A stretch of DNA of 8,302 bases from JBELMB01 sp042088665 (lineage in GTDB: Bacteria; Pseudomonadota; Alphaproteobacteria; Rhodobacterales; Rhodobacteraceae). Positions 1 through 6,138 of the stretch are shown here, in pieces (position 1 is the first letter of the stretch; each line of letters starts with the position of its first letter). The position numbers were made by a program, and so were the translations under genes. The stretch spans positions 1-8,302 of the forward strand of contig JBELMB010000221.1 in NCBI GenBank assembly GCA_042088665.1. Reading direction: 5' to 3'. The notes below the pieces were generated by a model. That model ran no database searches. It had not been told where the DNA came from and worked only from the letters and a program-made list of their open reading frames with translations.

Positions 1-574
1 AGAAATAGGCCCGCCGGCCGGTGCCCGGATGAATGCCGTGATCGGCCCCCAGCGCCCCGCCCTGCGCTCGCTGAAACCACGGCGCGCCGGCCAAGCCCTG
101 CAAACCCGCCCCTTGGGTCTGCGCGAGGATGCGCCCGTCACGGTCCGCATAATAGGTCGCCATGGCCCCTGTCTTGTCCGCGCTGGCCTGAAGAAAGGCC
201 TGCGCCTGCGCTGCGCCCTGCCCGTCGTGCAGCGCCTCCAGCGTGGGATGTTCTGCCAGGAGCACCGCCGCCGCGCGGTACCGCAAGAGCCCCGTCACCA
301 ATCGGTCCGCCGCCAGCGCCAGGTCCACCTGCCCCCGCGCCGCCACCTGCCCCAGCGACTGGCTGTAGCCATACAGCCAGACGCTCCAGCTCAACCCGAG
401 CACCGCGACAAGAAAGCCCACAACGCCAAGGCCCCGCGGCAAGCTGCGCGGCCCCCGCCCCGTGTTGCGCGCATCACCGGCTGACGCCGCGAGACCGGGC
501 GCAGCAAGACCGGGCGCAGCGCTGTCTGCGGCCGCTTCGGCCGCCGGGGAAATTGTCATGGCAGGATCATCCAT
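1..574 (-). CDS. dctB: C4-dicarboxylate transport sensor histidine kinase DctB, N-terminal part (runs off left edge)
   Basis: This frame is open from the ATG at 574 down to the window edge, giving the first 191 residues. A cytoplasmic Ala/Pro-rich leader (residues 1-45) precedes one transmembrane helix (about 48-69, VVGFLVAVLGLSWSVWLYGY). The start of a periplasmic sensor domain follows, with DLALAADRLVTGLLRYR (84-100), LAEHPTL and a YYADRDGRILAQT strand (141-153), ending at GTGRRAYF. This pattern closely matches the periplasmic double-PAS-like domain of DctB kinases, which detect succinate, fumarate or malate and phosphorylate DctD to activate dicarboxylate transport. The second membrane helix and the kinase core lie outside the window. 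A GGGGAGG sequence lies about 12 nt upstream of ATG 574, which is rather far. ATG 559 is in frame and is an alternative start. Another membrane-bound sensor kinase is possible but less likely. Confidence 0.8.
   Translation of the reverse strand, partial: MDDPAMTISPAAEAAADSAAPGLAAPGLAASAGDARNTGRGPRSLPRGLGVVGFLVAVLGLSWSVWLYGYSQSLGQVAARGQVDLALAADRLVTGLLRYRAAAVLLAEHPTLEALHDGQGAAQAQAFLQASADKTGAMATYYADRDGRILAQTQGAGLQGLAGAPWFQRAQGGALGADHGIHPGTGRRAYF
492..520. repeat. Short direct repeat (2 x 14 bp) inside dctB
   Basis: AGACCGGGCGCAGC occurs at 492-505 and again at 507-520, a 15-bp period. On the minus strand it encodes a duplicated Ala-Ala-Pro-Gly-Leu unit in the cytoplasmic leader of the DctB-like kinase. 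The length is a multiple of three, so the frame is kept. This fits a small slippage duplication in a low-constraint linker. Confidence 0.7.
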
Positions 575-594
575 CTCACAAAGCTTACCTCCCC

Positions 595-1812
595 ATGGAC
601 TTGCATGCAAAACCAGTCAAACCTACCCGGATGTTGCGCTTTGCTCAGGACCCGACCGAACCGGACTTTGTCCAGTCGCCCTACCCTTTCTACGACCGTC
701 TGCGCACCGCTGGCGATCTGGCGTATTGGGACAATTACCAGATGCCCTGCGCGGTCTCGCATCGCGCGGTGCAGATGTTGCTGCGCGACCGGCGCTTTGG
801 CCGCGAAGTCCCAGCCGAATTGGCCCCGACGATCCCTGCGCATCTCGCCCCGTTCTACGCGGTGGAGGCGCATTCCATGCTGGAGCTGGAGCCGCCCCGC
901 CACACGCGCCTGCGCAAGCTGGTGGCGCGCGCATTTACCTCGCGCCGGATTGCCGCCATGGCGCCCGAGATCACGACGATCTGTGACCGGCTGCTGGACG
1001 CGCTCCCAGAGGGAGAAACCGACCTGCTGACCGGATACTGCCAGCCGCTGCCGGTGATCGTGATCTGCCGTCTGCTCGGCGTCCCCGAACACCAGGCCGA
1101 CCAACTGCTGGCGTGGTCCAATGCCATGGTCGCCATGTACCAGGCCCGCCGCGACCGTCAGATCGAGGACTCCGCCGCCCGCGCGGCCCGGGAGTTCACC
1201 GAATTCCTGACCGAACTCATCGCCAGCCGCCGCAACCGCCCGTCCGGCGATCTGCTCACCGATCTGATCGCCGCCGAAGAGGATGGCAGCAGCCTCACCT
1301 CCGAGGAGTTGGTCACCACCTGCATCCTGCTTCTGAATGCCGGGCACGAGGCCACGGTGCACAGCCTTGGCAATGGCATCAAGGCGCTGCTGGAAACCTC
1401 GGCCACCCGCTCTGGTGCCCCGGACATCACCGACGCGCTGGTCGAGGAAATCCTGCGCCACGATCCGCCGTTGCATATGTTCACCCGCTATGCCTATGAG
1501 GATGTAACGCTTTTTGATCATCCGTTTCGACGGGGCGATCAGGTGGCTTTGCTGCTGGGTGCAGCCAACCGGGATCCCGCGATCTGGCCGGACGCGCAGC
1601 GCTTTGACCCCGGGCGCGCCCCGGGCCCGACCATGACCTCTTTTGGCGCGGGTCTGCATTTCTGCGTTGGGGCTCCGCTGGCCCGGCTTGAGATGCGGAT
1701 CGCGCTGGATCGTCTGTTCGACCGCTGCCCGCGGCTATCGCTCGCGCAGCCACCGCGCTATGCCAACCTCTATCACTTTCACGGCCTTGAGGCGCTGCAC
1801 GTCACGCGGTGA
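595..1812 (+). CDS. Cytochrome P450 (soluble bacterial type)
   Basis: A full-length soluble class P450 of 405 residues from ATG 595, predicted to be a heme-thiolate monooxygenase. In order it shows the C-helix heme-propionate motif HTRLRK (about 103-108), the I-helix oxygen-activation motif AGHEAT (249-254) and the K-helix ExxR as EILR (285-288). The heme-binding loop is FGAGLHFCVG (350-359), with Cys357 as the axial thiolate ligand. The tail LYHFHGLEALHV resembles P450s common in Rhodobacteraceae. The substrate cannot be told from sequence, and no redox partner gene lies next to it, although fpr is about 5.7 kb away. The start is uncertain: ATG 595 lacks a clear Shine-Dalgarno sequence, and ATG 631 (MLRFAQDP, right at the family core) is a credible alternative leaving 56 bp to dctB. 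A TTG at 553 would overlap dctB and is unlikely. Confidence 0.93.
   Translation: MDLHAKPVKPTRMLRFAQDPTEPDFVQSPYPFYDRLRTAGDLAYWDNYQMPCAVSHRAVQMLLRDRRFGREVPAELAPTIPAHLAPFYAVEAHSMLELEPPRHTRLRKLVARAFTSRRIAAMAPEITTICDRLLDALPEGETDLLTGYCQPLPVIVICRLLGVPEHQADQLLAWSNAMVAMYQARRDRQIEDSAARAAREFTEFLTELIASRRNRPSGDLLTDLIAAEEDGSSLTSEELVTTCILLLNAGHEATVHSLGNGIKALLETSATRSGAPDITDALVEEILRHDPPLHMFTRYAYEDVTLFDHPFRRGDQVALLLGAANRDPAIWPDAQRFDPGRAPGPTMTSFGAGLHFCVGAPLARLEMRIALDRLFDRCPRLSLAQPPRYANLYHFHGLEALHVTR
601..610. promoter_or_regulatory. 10-bp perfect palindrome near the dctB/P450 divergent starts
   Basis: TTGCATGCAA is a perfect palindrome just inside the chosen P450 start and 27 bp upstream of the dctB start. 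The two genes diverge with almost no spacer, so any shared control must act here or inside the coding ends. If the P450 really starts at ATG 631, this site would be intergenic and a natural operator position. No convincing -35/-10 pair was found next to it. It could also be chance. Confidence 0.2.
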
Positions 1813-1998
1813 GCAAACGCCGCGGCAAAGCGGCAGACAGATCGCAAAAGGCCGATGGCGGTCAGTCCCTCCCAGAGAGAGCGGGCGTGCTCCGTCTCAC
1901 TGCGTTGTTTTCAGGGCGCCGCTTCCCGCTTTGCCGTCAGGGGCCGTTTGGGGCCCTGCGCACGGCATGCCGCCACCAGAGGTCTTGTCAGGGGGCAC
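1813..1998. other. Gene-free spacer between convergent P450 and Lrp genes
   Basis: This 186-bp stretch lies between two convergent genes and should contain their transcript ends. The best structure is an imperfect hairpin, CAGGG-GCC at 1938-1945 against GGGCCCTG at 1951-1958, with a GTTTG loop. It has five clean outer pairs plus a bulge. A 10-bp palindrome, CGGCATGCCG, sits at 1963-1972. Neither is followed by a T-run on either strand, so intrinsic termination is not well supported. A 72-codon GTG frame starting at 1809 crosses the spacer but shows no recognisable protein features. Confidence 0.4.
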
Positions 1999-2454
1999 TC
2001 ATAGTGGCAGGGCCACGGTCGCCTTGATCTCTTCCATCGACAAAAGCGCCGTCACATTATGCACTTTCACTTCGGAAATCAGCGCTTGATAAAAGGCGTC
2101 ATAGGCGCGCGCGTTCCTGACCCGCACTTTCAGAATATAGTCGATATCACCCGCAAGACGATGCGCCTCCTGCACCTCCGGGCGCGCCTGCAGCGCCGCG
2201 AGAAAGCGCGCCTGCCAGTCGGCCTCGTGCTCTGACGTACGGATCAGCACAAAGAACGTCGCCTCGAACCCCAGCGCCTCTGCATCCAGAAAAACCGTCT
2301 GCGTGCCGATCACACCGGCCTCGCGCATCTTGCGAATCCGATTCCATACCGGCGTCTTGGACGACCCGACAGCCTTTGCAATATCGTCCAGAGACTGGCT
2401 CGCATCCCTTTGCAGTTCCATGAGGATTTTCCGGTCTGTCGCGTCGATCTTCAT
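1999..2454 (-). CDS. Lrp/AsnC-family transcriptional regulator
   Basis: A 151-residue regulator of normal Lrp/AsnC length. The N-terminal winged helix-turn-helix spans about 5-50, beginning IDATDRKILMELQRDASQ, with the recognition helix in SSKTPVWNRIRKM (31-43). A ligand-binding RAM domain follows, with EAHRLAGDIDYILKVRV (96-112) and the closing LLSMEEIKATVALPL. These proteins usually form dimers to octamers that wrap DNA and respond to amino acids. The gene diverges from cysG, and the 144-bp gap holds three phased dyads. The likely job is control of the cys operon, perhaps sensing cysteine or another sulfur metabolite, and of its own gene; the effector is inferred. Start choice: ATG 2454 has AAAGGA six bases upstream and gives the canonical MKIDATDRKI start. 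An ATG at 2484 would add ten basic residues of no family character. Confidence 0.93.
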   Translation of the reverse strand: MKIDATDRKILMELQRDASQSLDDIAKAVGSSKTPVWNRIRKMREAGVIGTQTVFLDAEALGFEATFFVLIRTSEHEADWQARFLAALQARPEVQEAHRLAGDIDYILKVRVRNARAYDAFYQALISEVKVHNVTALLSMEEIKATVALPL

Positions 2455-2460
2455 GCTTCG

Positions 2461-2466
2461 TCCTTT
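2461..2466 (-). promoter_or_regulatory. Ribosome binding site deciding the Lrp start
   Basis: AAAGGA on the minus strand ends six bases before ATG 2454. It supports that start over the in-frame ATG at 2484. Confidence 0.7.
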
Positions 2467-2512
2467 CCCGCGCGCCTTGCGCAAACATCACTCCCCCGCC
2501 GGGCACTATATG

Positions 2513-2524
2513 GAACATACGTTC
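2513..2524. promoter_or_regulatory. Candidate Lrp operator dyad 1
   Basis: GAAC-ATAC-GTTC has four-base inverted arms centred at 2518.5, in an AT-rich patch flanked by TATATGG copies at 2507-2513 and 2526-2532. It is the lrp-proximal member of three evenly spaced dyads. Its position near the lrp start suggests autoregulation. This is inference; no Lrp consensus was computed. Confidence 0.45.
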
Positions 2525-2526
2525 TT

Positions 2527-2550
2527 ATATGGCCAGACGTATGGCGCTAT
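2527..2550. promoter_or_regulatory. Candidate Lrp operator dyad 2
   Basis: The core GCCAGACGTATGGC (2532-2545) is an imperfect palindrome with only one mismatched pair, centred at 2538.5 on ACGT. Symmetry resumes outside it, with ATA at 2527-2529 matching TAT at 2548-2550. It sits exactly between dyads 1 and 3, at 20 and 21 bp centre to centre, about two helical turns each way. Confidence 0.45.
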
Positions 2551-2570
2551 CTTGGAATATTTTCCTATAT
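2549..2570. promoter_or_regulatory. Candidate Lrp operator dyad 3, next to the cysG promoter
   Basis: GGAA-TATT-TTCC (2554-2565) is centred at 2559.5, with further matching flanks (T2552/A2567, AT at 2549-2550 against AT at 2569-2570). It overlaps TATATT at 2566-2571, a reasonable -10 element for cysG about 28 bp before its ATG. No good -35 hexamer lies 16-18 bp upstream of that -10. This would suit a promoter needing an activator such as Lrp, though repression is equally possible. Confidence 0.45.
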
Positions 2571-2598
2571 TGAGGGCAGGAAACGAAGGAGTCCGCGC

Positions 2599-3987
2599 AT
2601 GCGCCACTTCCCCATCACGATCGATCTCGCAGGCCGCCGCGTCGTGGTCTCCGGCGGTGGCGCCGCGGCCATGGCCAAGCTGCGCCTGCTGATGAAGACC
2701 GATGCGCGGATCACCGTCTTCGCCCCCAGCCCCGCGCCAGAGATCGTGGGCTGGGCCGACGAAACCCGCCTGCGCCTCGAACGCCGCGCGCTTGCGCCGG
2801 GCGATTGCTTTTGTACCGCGCTGTTTTACGCCGCCGACGAGGATCCCGTCGAGGACGCGCGCACCGCGGCACTTGCCCGCAACGACGGCGCGCTGGTGAA
2901 TGTGGTCGACAACCTCGAGACCAGCGCCTTCATCACGCCTGCCATCGTTGACCGCGACCCGGTCACCGTGGCGATCAGCACCGAAGGCGCGGCCCCCGTG
3001 CTCGCCCGCGCCATCAAGGCCCATCTCGAAGAGCACTTGCCCACCGGCACCGGCCCTCTGGCGCGCATCGGCAAGGGGTTTCGCAAACTCGCCGAGGCCC
3101 TGCCCAAAGGACGCCCGCGCCGCGATTTCTGGCGGAGCTTTTACTTTGACAAGGGCCCGCGCGCCCTGCCGCAGGGCAAAGAGGCCGTGACAGCGGGGCT
3201 GCATGCGCTGCTTGAAGATCATCTGACACGCGCGGCGCGCCCCGGCTTTGTCGCCTTTGTCGGCAGCGGCCCCGGCGACCCGGATCTTTTGACGCTGAAG
3301 GCCCGCAAGGCGCTGGACGAGGCGGATGTTGTCATCCACGACCGCCTCGCCCCGCCCGCGATCCTCGAACTGGCCCGCCGCGAAGCGGTTGTGATCGACG
3401 TGGGCAAGACGGGCTTTGGTCCCTCCACCCCGCAGGAGACAATCAACGCGCTGATCGTCGAACACGCCCGTCGCGGCGCGCAAGTGGTGCGGCTGAAGGG
3501 GGGCGACCCGACGGTCTTTGGCCGCCTCGACGAAGAGATCGACGCGCTCGCCCCTCATGACATCGGCTATGAGATCGTGCCGGGCATCACGGCGGCCTCT
3601 GCCTCTGTCGCAGCCATCGGCCAGTCCCTCACCCGGCGCGGGCGCAATGCGGCGGCACGCATCCTGACCGGTCACGACATGCAGGGCTTTGCCGACCACG
3701 ACTGGCGCGCGCTCGCACGTCCCGGCGAAGTGGCCGCCATCTACATGGGCCAACGCGCCGCACATTACCTGCAGGGCCGTTTGCTGATGCATGGTGCGGC
3801 GCCCGAGACGCCCGTGACCGTGGTGTCCCGCGCGTCGCGGCCAGATCAACAGGTACTCGCCACAACGCTCAAAGGCCTGTCCGGCGATCTTGGCGCGGCA
3901 GGTCTCGACGGCCCGGCGCTCATCCTCCTTGGCCTCGCGCCCCGCGACGCCCTCCCCCAAAACTTGCTGACACAAGAGGTGTCCTGA
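2599..3987 (+). CDS. cysG: Siroheme synthase CysG (trifunctional)
   Basis: A 462-residue protein, the usual size of enterobacterial CysG (about 457). It makes siroheme from uroporphyrinogen III by two SAM-dependent methylations, NAD+-dependent dehydrogenation and ferrochelation. The N-terminal dehydrogenase/ferrochelatase module (about 1-210) has the dinucleotide loop GGGAAA (19-24) and NVVD with Asp104, matching the catalytic aspartate of Salmonella CysG. In AISTEGAAPVLAR the residue matching phospho-site Ser128 is Thr128. The C-terminal methyltransferase (about 215-460) has GSGPGDP (222-228), Asp248 in HDRL, RLKGGDP (298-304), PGITAASA and YMG near 383. ATG 2599 has GAAGGAG seven bases upstream; the frame stays open back to 2410, but that stretch crosses the regulatory region. 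Its siroheme product serves CysI, two genes downstream. The stop overlaps the next ATG. Confidence 0.96.
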   Translation: MRHFPITIDLAGRRVVVSGGGAAAMAKLRLLMKTDARITVFAPSPAPEIVGWADETRLRLERRALAPGDCFCTALFYAADEDPVEDARTAALARNDGALVNVVDNLETSAFITPAIVDRDPVTVAISTEGAAPVLARAIKAHLEEHLPTGTGPLARIGKGFRKLAEALPKGRPRRDFWRSFYFDKGPRALPQGKEAVTAGLHALLEDHLTRAARPGFVAFVGSGPGDPDLLTLKARKALDEADVVIHDRLAPPAILELARREAVVIDVGKTGFGPSTPQETINALIVEHARRGAQVVRLKGGDPTVFGRLDEEIDALAPHDIGYEIVPGITAASASVAAIGQSLTRRGRNAAARILTGHDMQGFADHDWRALARPGEVAAIYMGQRAAHYLQGRLLMHGAAPETPVTVVSRASRPDQQVLATTLKGLSGDLGAAGLDGPALILLGLAPRDALPQNLLTQEVS

Positions 3988-4298
3988 TGCCCCAGACGTT
4001 CACACCCAAAGTCATCACCGCCAATGCCCTGCTGTCCGGTGATGTGGTCTACCTCACCGAGGGCGACCAATGGTCACCGCATCTGAGCGAGGCGGAGCTT
4101 TTGACCGATGAGGCCCACGCCCAGTTGCGCCTTGTCGAGGCGACGGTGCGCCAGTCCGAAGTGGTCGGCCCCTACCTCGCCGACATGGCCCGGGGACCGG
4201 ACGGCCCGGAACCCGTGCACTTTCGCGAGGCCTTCCGCCGCACAGGCCCTTCCAACTACGCCCATGGCAAGCAGGTGGACCTCGCTCCTTCGGGCTGA
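3987..4298 (+). CDS. DUF2849-family protein
   Basis: A 103-residue protein that I recognise as DUF2849, a small family often found between siroheme synthase and nitrite/sulfite reductase genes in alphaproteobacteria. Typical parts are TANALLSGDVVYLTEGDQWSPHLSEAELLTDEA (11-43) and the C-terminal EPVHFREAFRRTGPSNYAHGK (75-95). It has no signal peptide, membrane segment or cysteine, so it is probably soluble and cytoplasmic and does not itself bind an iron-sulfur cluster. Its ATG overlaps the cysG stop as TGATG, and AGAGGTG lies just upstream inside cysG, so the two are probably translationally coupled. The function is unknown; a role supporting CysI or siroheme handling is only inferred from position. 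Confidence 0.88.
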   Translation: MPQTFTPKVITANALLSGDVVYLTEGDQWSPHLSEAELLTDEAHAQLRLVEATVRQSEVVGPYLADMARGPDGPEPVHFREAFRRTGPSNYAHGKQVDLAPSG

Positions 4299-4358
4299 AC
4301 CAGACCCCGCCCGAACAAGCCCCGGCCTGAACAAACCCAGCCTGAACCAGAGCCCGGC
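4295..4358. repeat. Four tandem imperfect repeats, 15-17 bp each
   Basis: Starting at the DUF2849 stop codon, four back-to-back units run 4295-4310, 4311-4326, 4327-4341 and 4342-4358. All follow roughly CTGAACMARCCCCGGC; for example CTGAACCAGACCCCGC and CTGAACAAACCCAGC. The block fills half of the 136-bp gap to cysI, an unusually long gap for this tightly packed operon. It may be a slippage-born spacer or a site in the mRNA; no function is assigned. Confidence 0.6.
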
Positions 4359-4422
4359 GCGCTCCGTCGCCGGCCAAACGGCCCGTGTGCCCCTGCCCGG
4401 TGCCGGCCCCCATCCCAGCAGC

Positions 4423-4427
4423 AGGAG
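4423..4427 (+). promoter_or_regulatory. Ribosome binding site deciding the cysI start
   Basis: AGGAG lies seven bases before ATG 4435. It fixes the cysI start although the reading frame stays open back to 4108 through the DUF2849 gene. Confidence 0.8.
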
Positions 4428-4434
4428 ACCCCTG

Positions 4435-6138
4435 ATGTACCGCTACACCGATTTCGACACAGCCTTCGTCGCGGAACGCAACCGCCAGTTCCGCCAGCAA
4501 GTGGCGCGCCGTGTGGACGGCAGCCTCACCGAGGATGAGTTCAAACCACTGCGCCTGATGAACGGCGTATATCTGCAATTGCATGCCTACATGCTGCGCG
4601 TCGCCATCCCCTACGGCACGCTCGACAGTCGCCAGATGCACCAGTTGGCCCATCTGGCAGAGCGCTGGGACAAGGGCTATGGCCACTTCACCACGCGCCA
4701 GAACATCCAGTTCAACTGGCCCAAACTGTCGGACATCCCCGACATGCTCGACGCGCTGGCCGATGTTGGCATGCATGCCATCCAGACCTCGGGCAACACG
4801 ATCCGCAACGTGACCGCCGACCATTTCGCCGGGGCCGCCGCCGATGAGGTCGCGGACCCCCGGCCCGTGGCCGAGCTGATCCGCCAATGGTCCACCGACC
4901 ACCCGGAGTTCCAGTTCCTGCCACGCAAGTTCAAGATCGCCGTGACCGGCTCTCCCAATGACCGCGCGGTGACCAAGGCGCATGATATCGGGCTGATCAT
5001 GCACGAAAACCCGCGGGCCGATGGTTCCGGTGCCGCAAATGAGCAAAACGAACCCGTTTTCGAGGTCATCGTCGGGGGCGGGATGGGCCGCACCCCGATG
5101 ATCGGCAAGACCCTGCGCAGGGACCTGCCGCAAAAGGATCTCCTGCCCTATCTGGAGGCGGTCGTCTCTGTCTGGAACCTGCTGGGACGGCGTGACAACA
5201 AATACAAGTCACGCATCAAGATCACCGTGCACGAGCATGGCATCGAAGAGATCCGCGCCCGTGTCGAAGAGCGCTTCGCGCTGTTGCGGCCCAGCTTCTC
5301 CGGCGTCGATGTGACCCTGCGCAAAGCCATCGAGGCACAATTCGCCCCACCTGCCTTCCAGGATCGCCCCGTGACACCCTTCGACGACCACTATGTCAAT
5401 GATCCGGTCTTTCGCGCGTGGTGCGACACCAATCTCGCGCCCCACAAGGCGCCCGGCTACGCCATCGCACAGATCAGCCTCAAGGCGCAGGGCGCCACCC
5501 CCGGCGATGCAAGCGCCGCGCAGATGCGCGCCCTCGCCGATATCGCGCGGGACATTGGCCATGACGCGTTGCGCATCAGCCACGAGCAGAACGTGATCCT
5601 GCCCCATGTGCACAAGGCCGACCTGCCCGCCCTGCACGCACGACTGAAATCGCACGGGCTGGCCACCGCCAACATCGGCCTGATCTCGGACATCATCGCC
5701 TGCCCCGGCATGGATTACTGTGCGCTGGCCACGGCGCGCTCCATCCCCATTGCACAGCAAATCGCCACGCGCTTTGACGCGCTGAAACTCGAACACGAGA
5801 TCGGCGACCTCAAGATCAAGATCTCGGGCTGCATAAACGCCTGCGGGCACCATCACGTGGGCCATATCGGCATTCTGGGCCTCGACCGCGCAGGGGTCGA
5901 AAACTACCAGATCACGCTCGGGGGCGACCACACACAAACGGCTGCTCTCGGGGAACGCACCGGCCCCGGCTTCTCCGCCGAAGAGATCCTGCCCGCCATC
6001 GAACGCCTGATCGAGGCATACCTCCAGCACCGCGCCAGCCCGGCAGAACCTTTCCTCGCCACCTACCGCCGCCTCGGCCTTGCCCCGTTCAAGACCGCCC
6101 TCTACGGCGCCGCGGACCGCAAAGCCCATGCAGCCTGA
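4435..6138 (+). CDS. cysI: Sulfite/nitrite reductase hemoprotein (siroheme, [4Fe-4S])
   Basis: A 567-residue siroheme enzyme reducing sulfite to sulfide (or nitrite to ammonia) with six electrons. Two ferredoxin-like half domains are visible. Siroheme-binding basic residues are conserved: Arg88 in FTTRQN, Arg124 in NTIRNV, and Lys165/Lys167 in PRKFK, matching Arg83, Arg153, Lys215 and Lys217 of E. coli CysI. The cluster-binding cysteines are Cys423 and Cys429 in CPGMDYC, and Cys466 and Cys470 in SGCINAC; the last also bridges to the siroheme. Sulfite and nitrite reductases are hard to separate by sequence. The neighbouring cysG and cysH argue for sulfite. No CysJ flavoprotein partner is present here, and fpr lies downstream, so electrons may come through ferredoxin. 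The last 11 bases overlap the first ATG available to cysH. Confidence 0.94.
   Translation: MYRYTDFDTAFVAERNRQFRQQVARRVDGSLTEDEFKPLRLMNGVYLQLHAYMLRVAIPYGTLDSRQMHQLAHLAERWDKGYGHFTTRQNIQFNWPKLSDIPDMLDALADVGMHAIQTSGNTIRNVTADHFAGAAADEVADPRPVAELIRQWSTDHPEFQFLPRKFKIAVTGSPNDRAVTKAHDIGLIMHENPRADGSGAANEQNEPVFEVIVGGGMGRTPMIGKTLRRDLPQKDLLPYLEAVVSVWNLLGRRDNKYKSRIKITVHEHGIEEIRARVEERFALLRPSFSGVDVTLRKAIEAQFAPPAFQDRPVTPFDDHYVNDPVFRAWCDTNLAPHKAPGYAIAQISLKAQGATPGDASAAQMRALADIARDIGHDALRISHEQNVILPHVHKADLPALHARLKSHGLATANIGLISDIIACPGMDYCALATARSIPIAQQIATRFDALKLEHEIGDLKIKISGCINACGHHHVGHIGILGLDRAGVENYQITLGGDHTQTAALGERTGPGFSAEEILPAIERLIEAYLQHRASPAEPFLATYRRLGLAPFKTALYGAADRKAHAA

Noticed and set aside
29..484. 151-codon plus-strand frame at the left end
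   Set aside because: Its product is Arg/Pro-rich with no family signal. It is the shadow of the minus-strand DctB-like frame, which gives a clear membrane helix and sensor domain.
556..1659. Long minus-strand open frame opposite the P450 gene
   Set aside because: It is composed of low-complexity shadow residues, while the plus strand carries every P450 motif in order. High GC at third positions makes long antisense frames common here.
1938..1972. Bidirectional intrinsic terminator between P450 and lrp
   Set aside because: The hairpin is bulged and neither side has a T-run, so it is mentioned only as spacer content.
1809..2027. 72-codon frame after the P450, starting with GTG overlapping its stop
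   Set aside because: There is no ribosome site and no recognisable domain, the composition is Arg-rich, and it runs into the 3' end of the convergent Lrp gene.
2410..2598. Upstream extension of the cysG frame
   Set aside because: It would overlap the start of lrp and the regulatory dyads. ATG 2599 has a strong ribosome site and family-like start, and its residue numbers match Salmonella CysG.
2506..3975. 489-codon minus-strand frame opposite cysG
   Set aside because: It shows no coherent domains; cysG on the other strand explains the region fully.
4108..4434. Upstream extension of the cysI frame
   Set aside because: It overlaps DUF2849 in another frame, and ATG 4435 has an ideal AGGAG site and starts at the family core.
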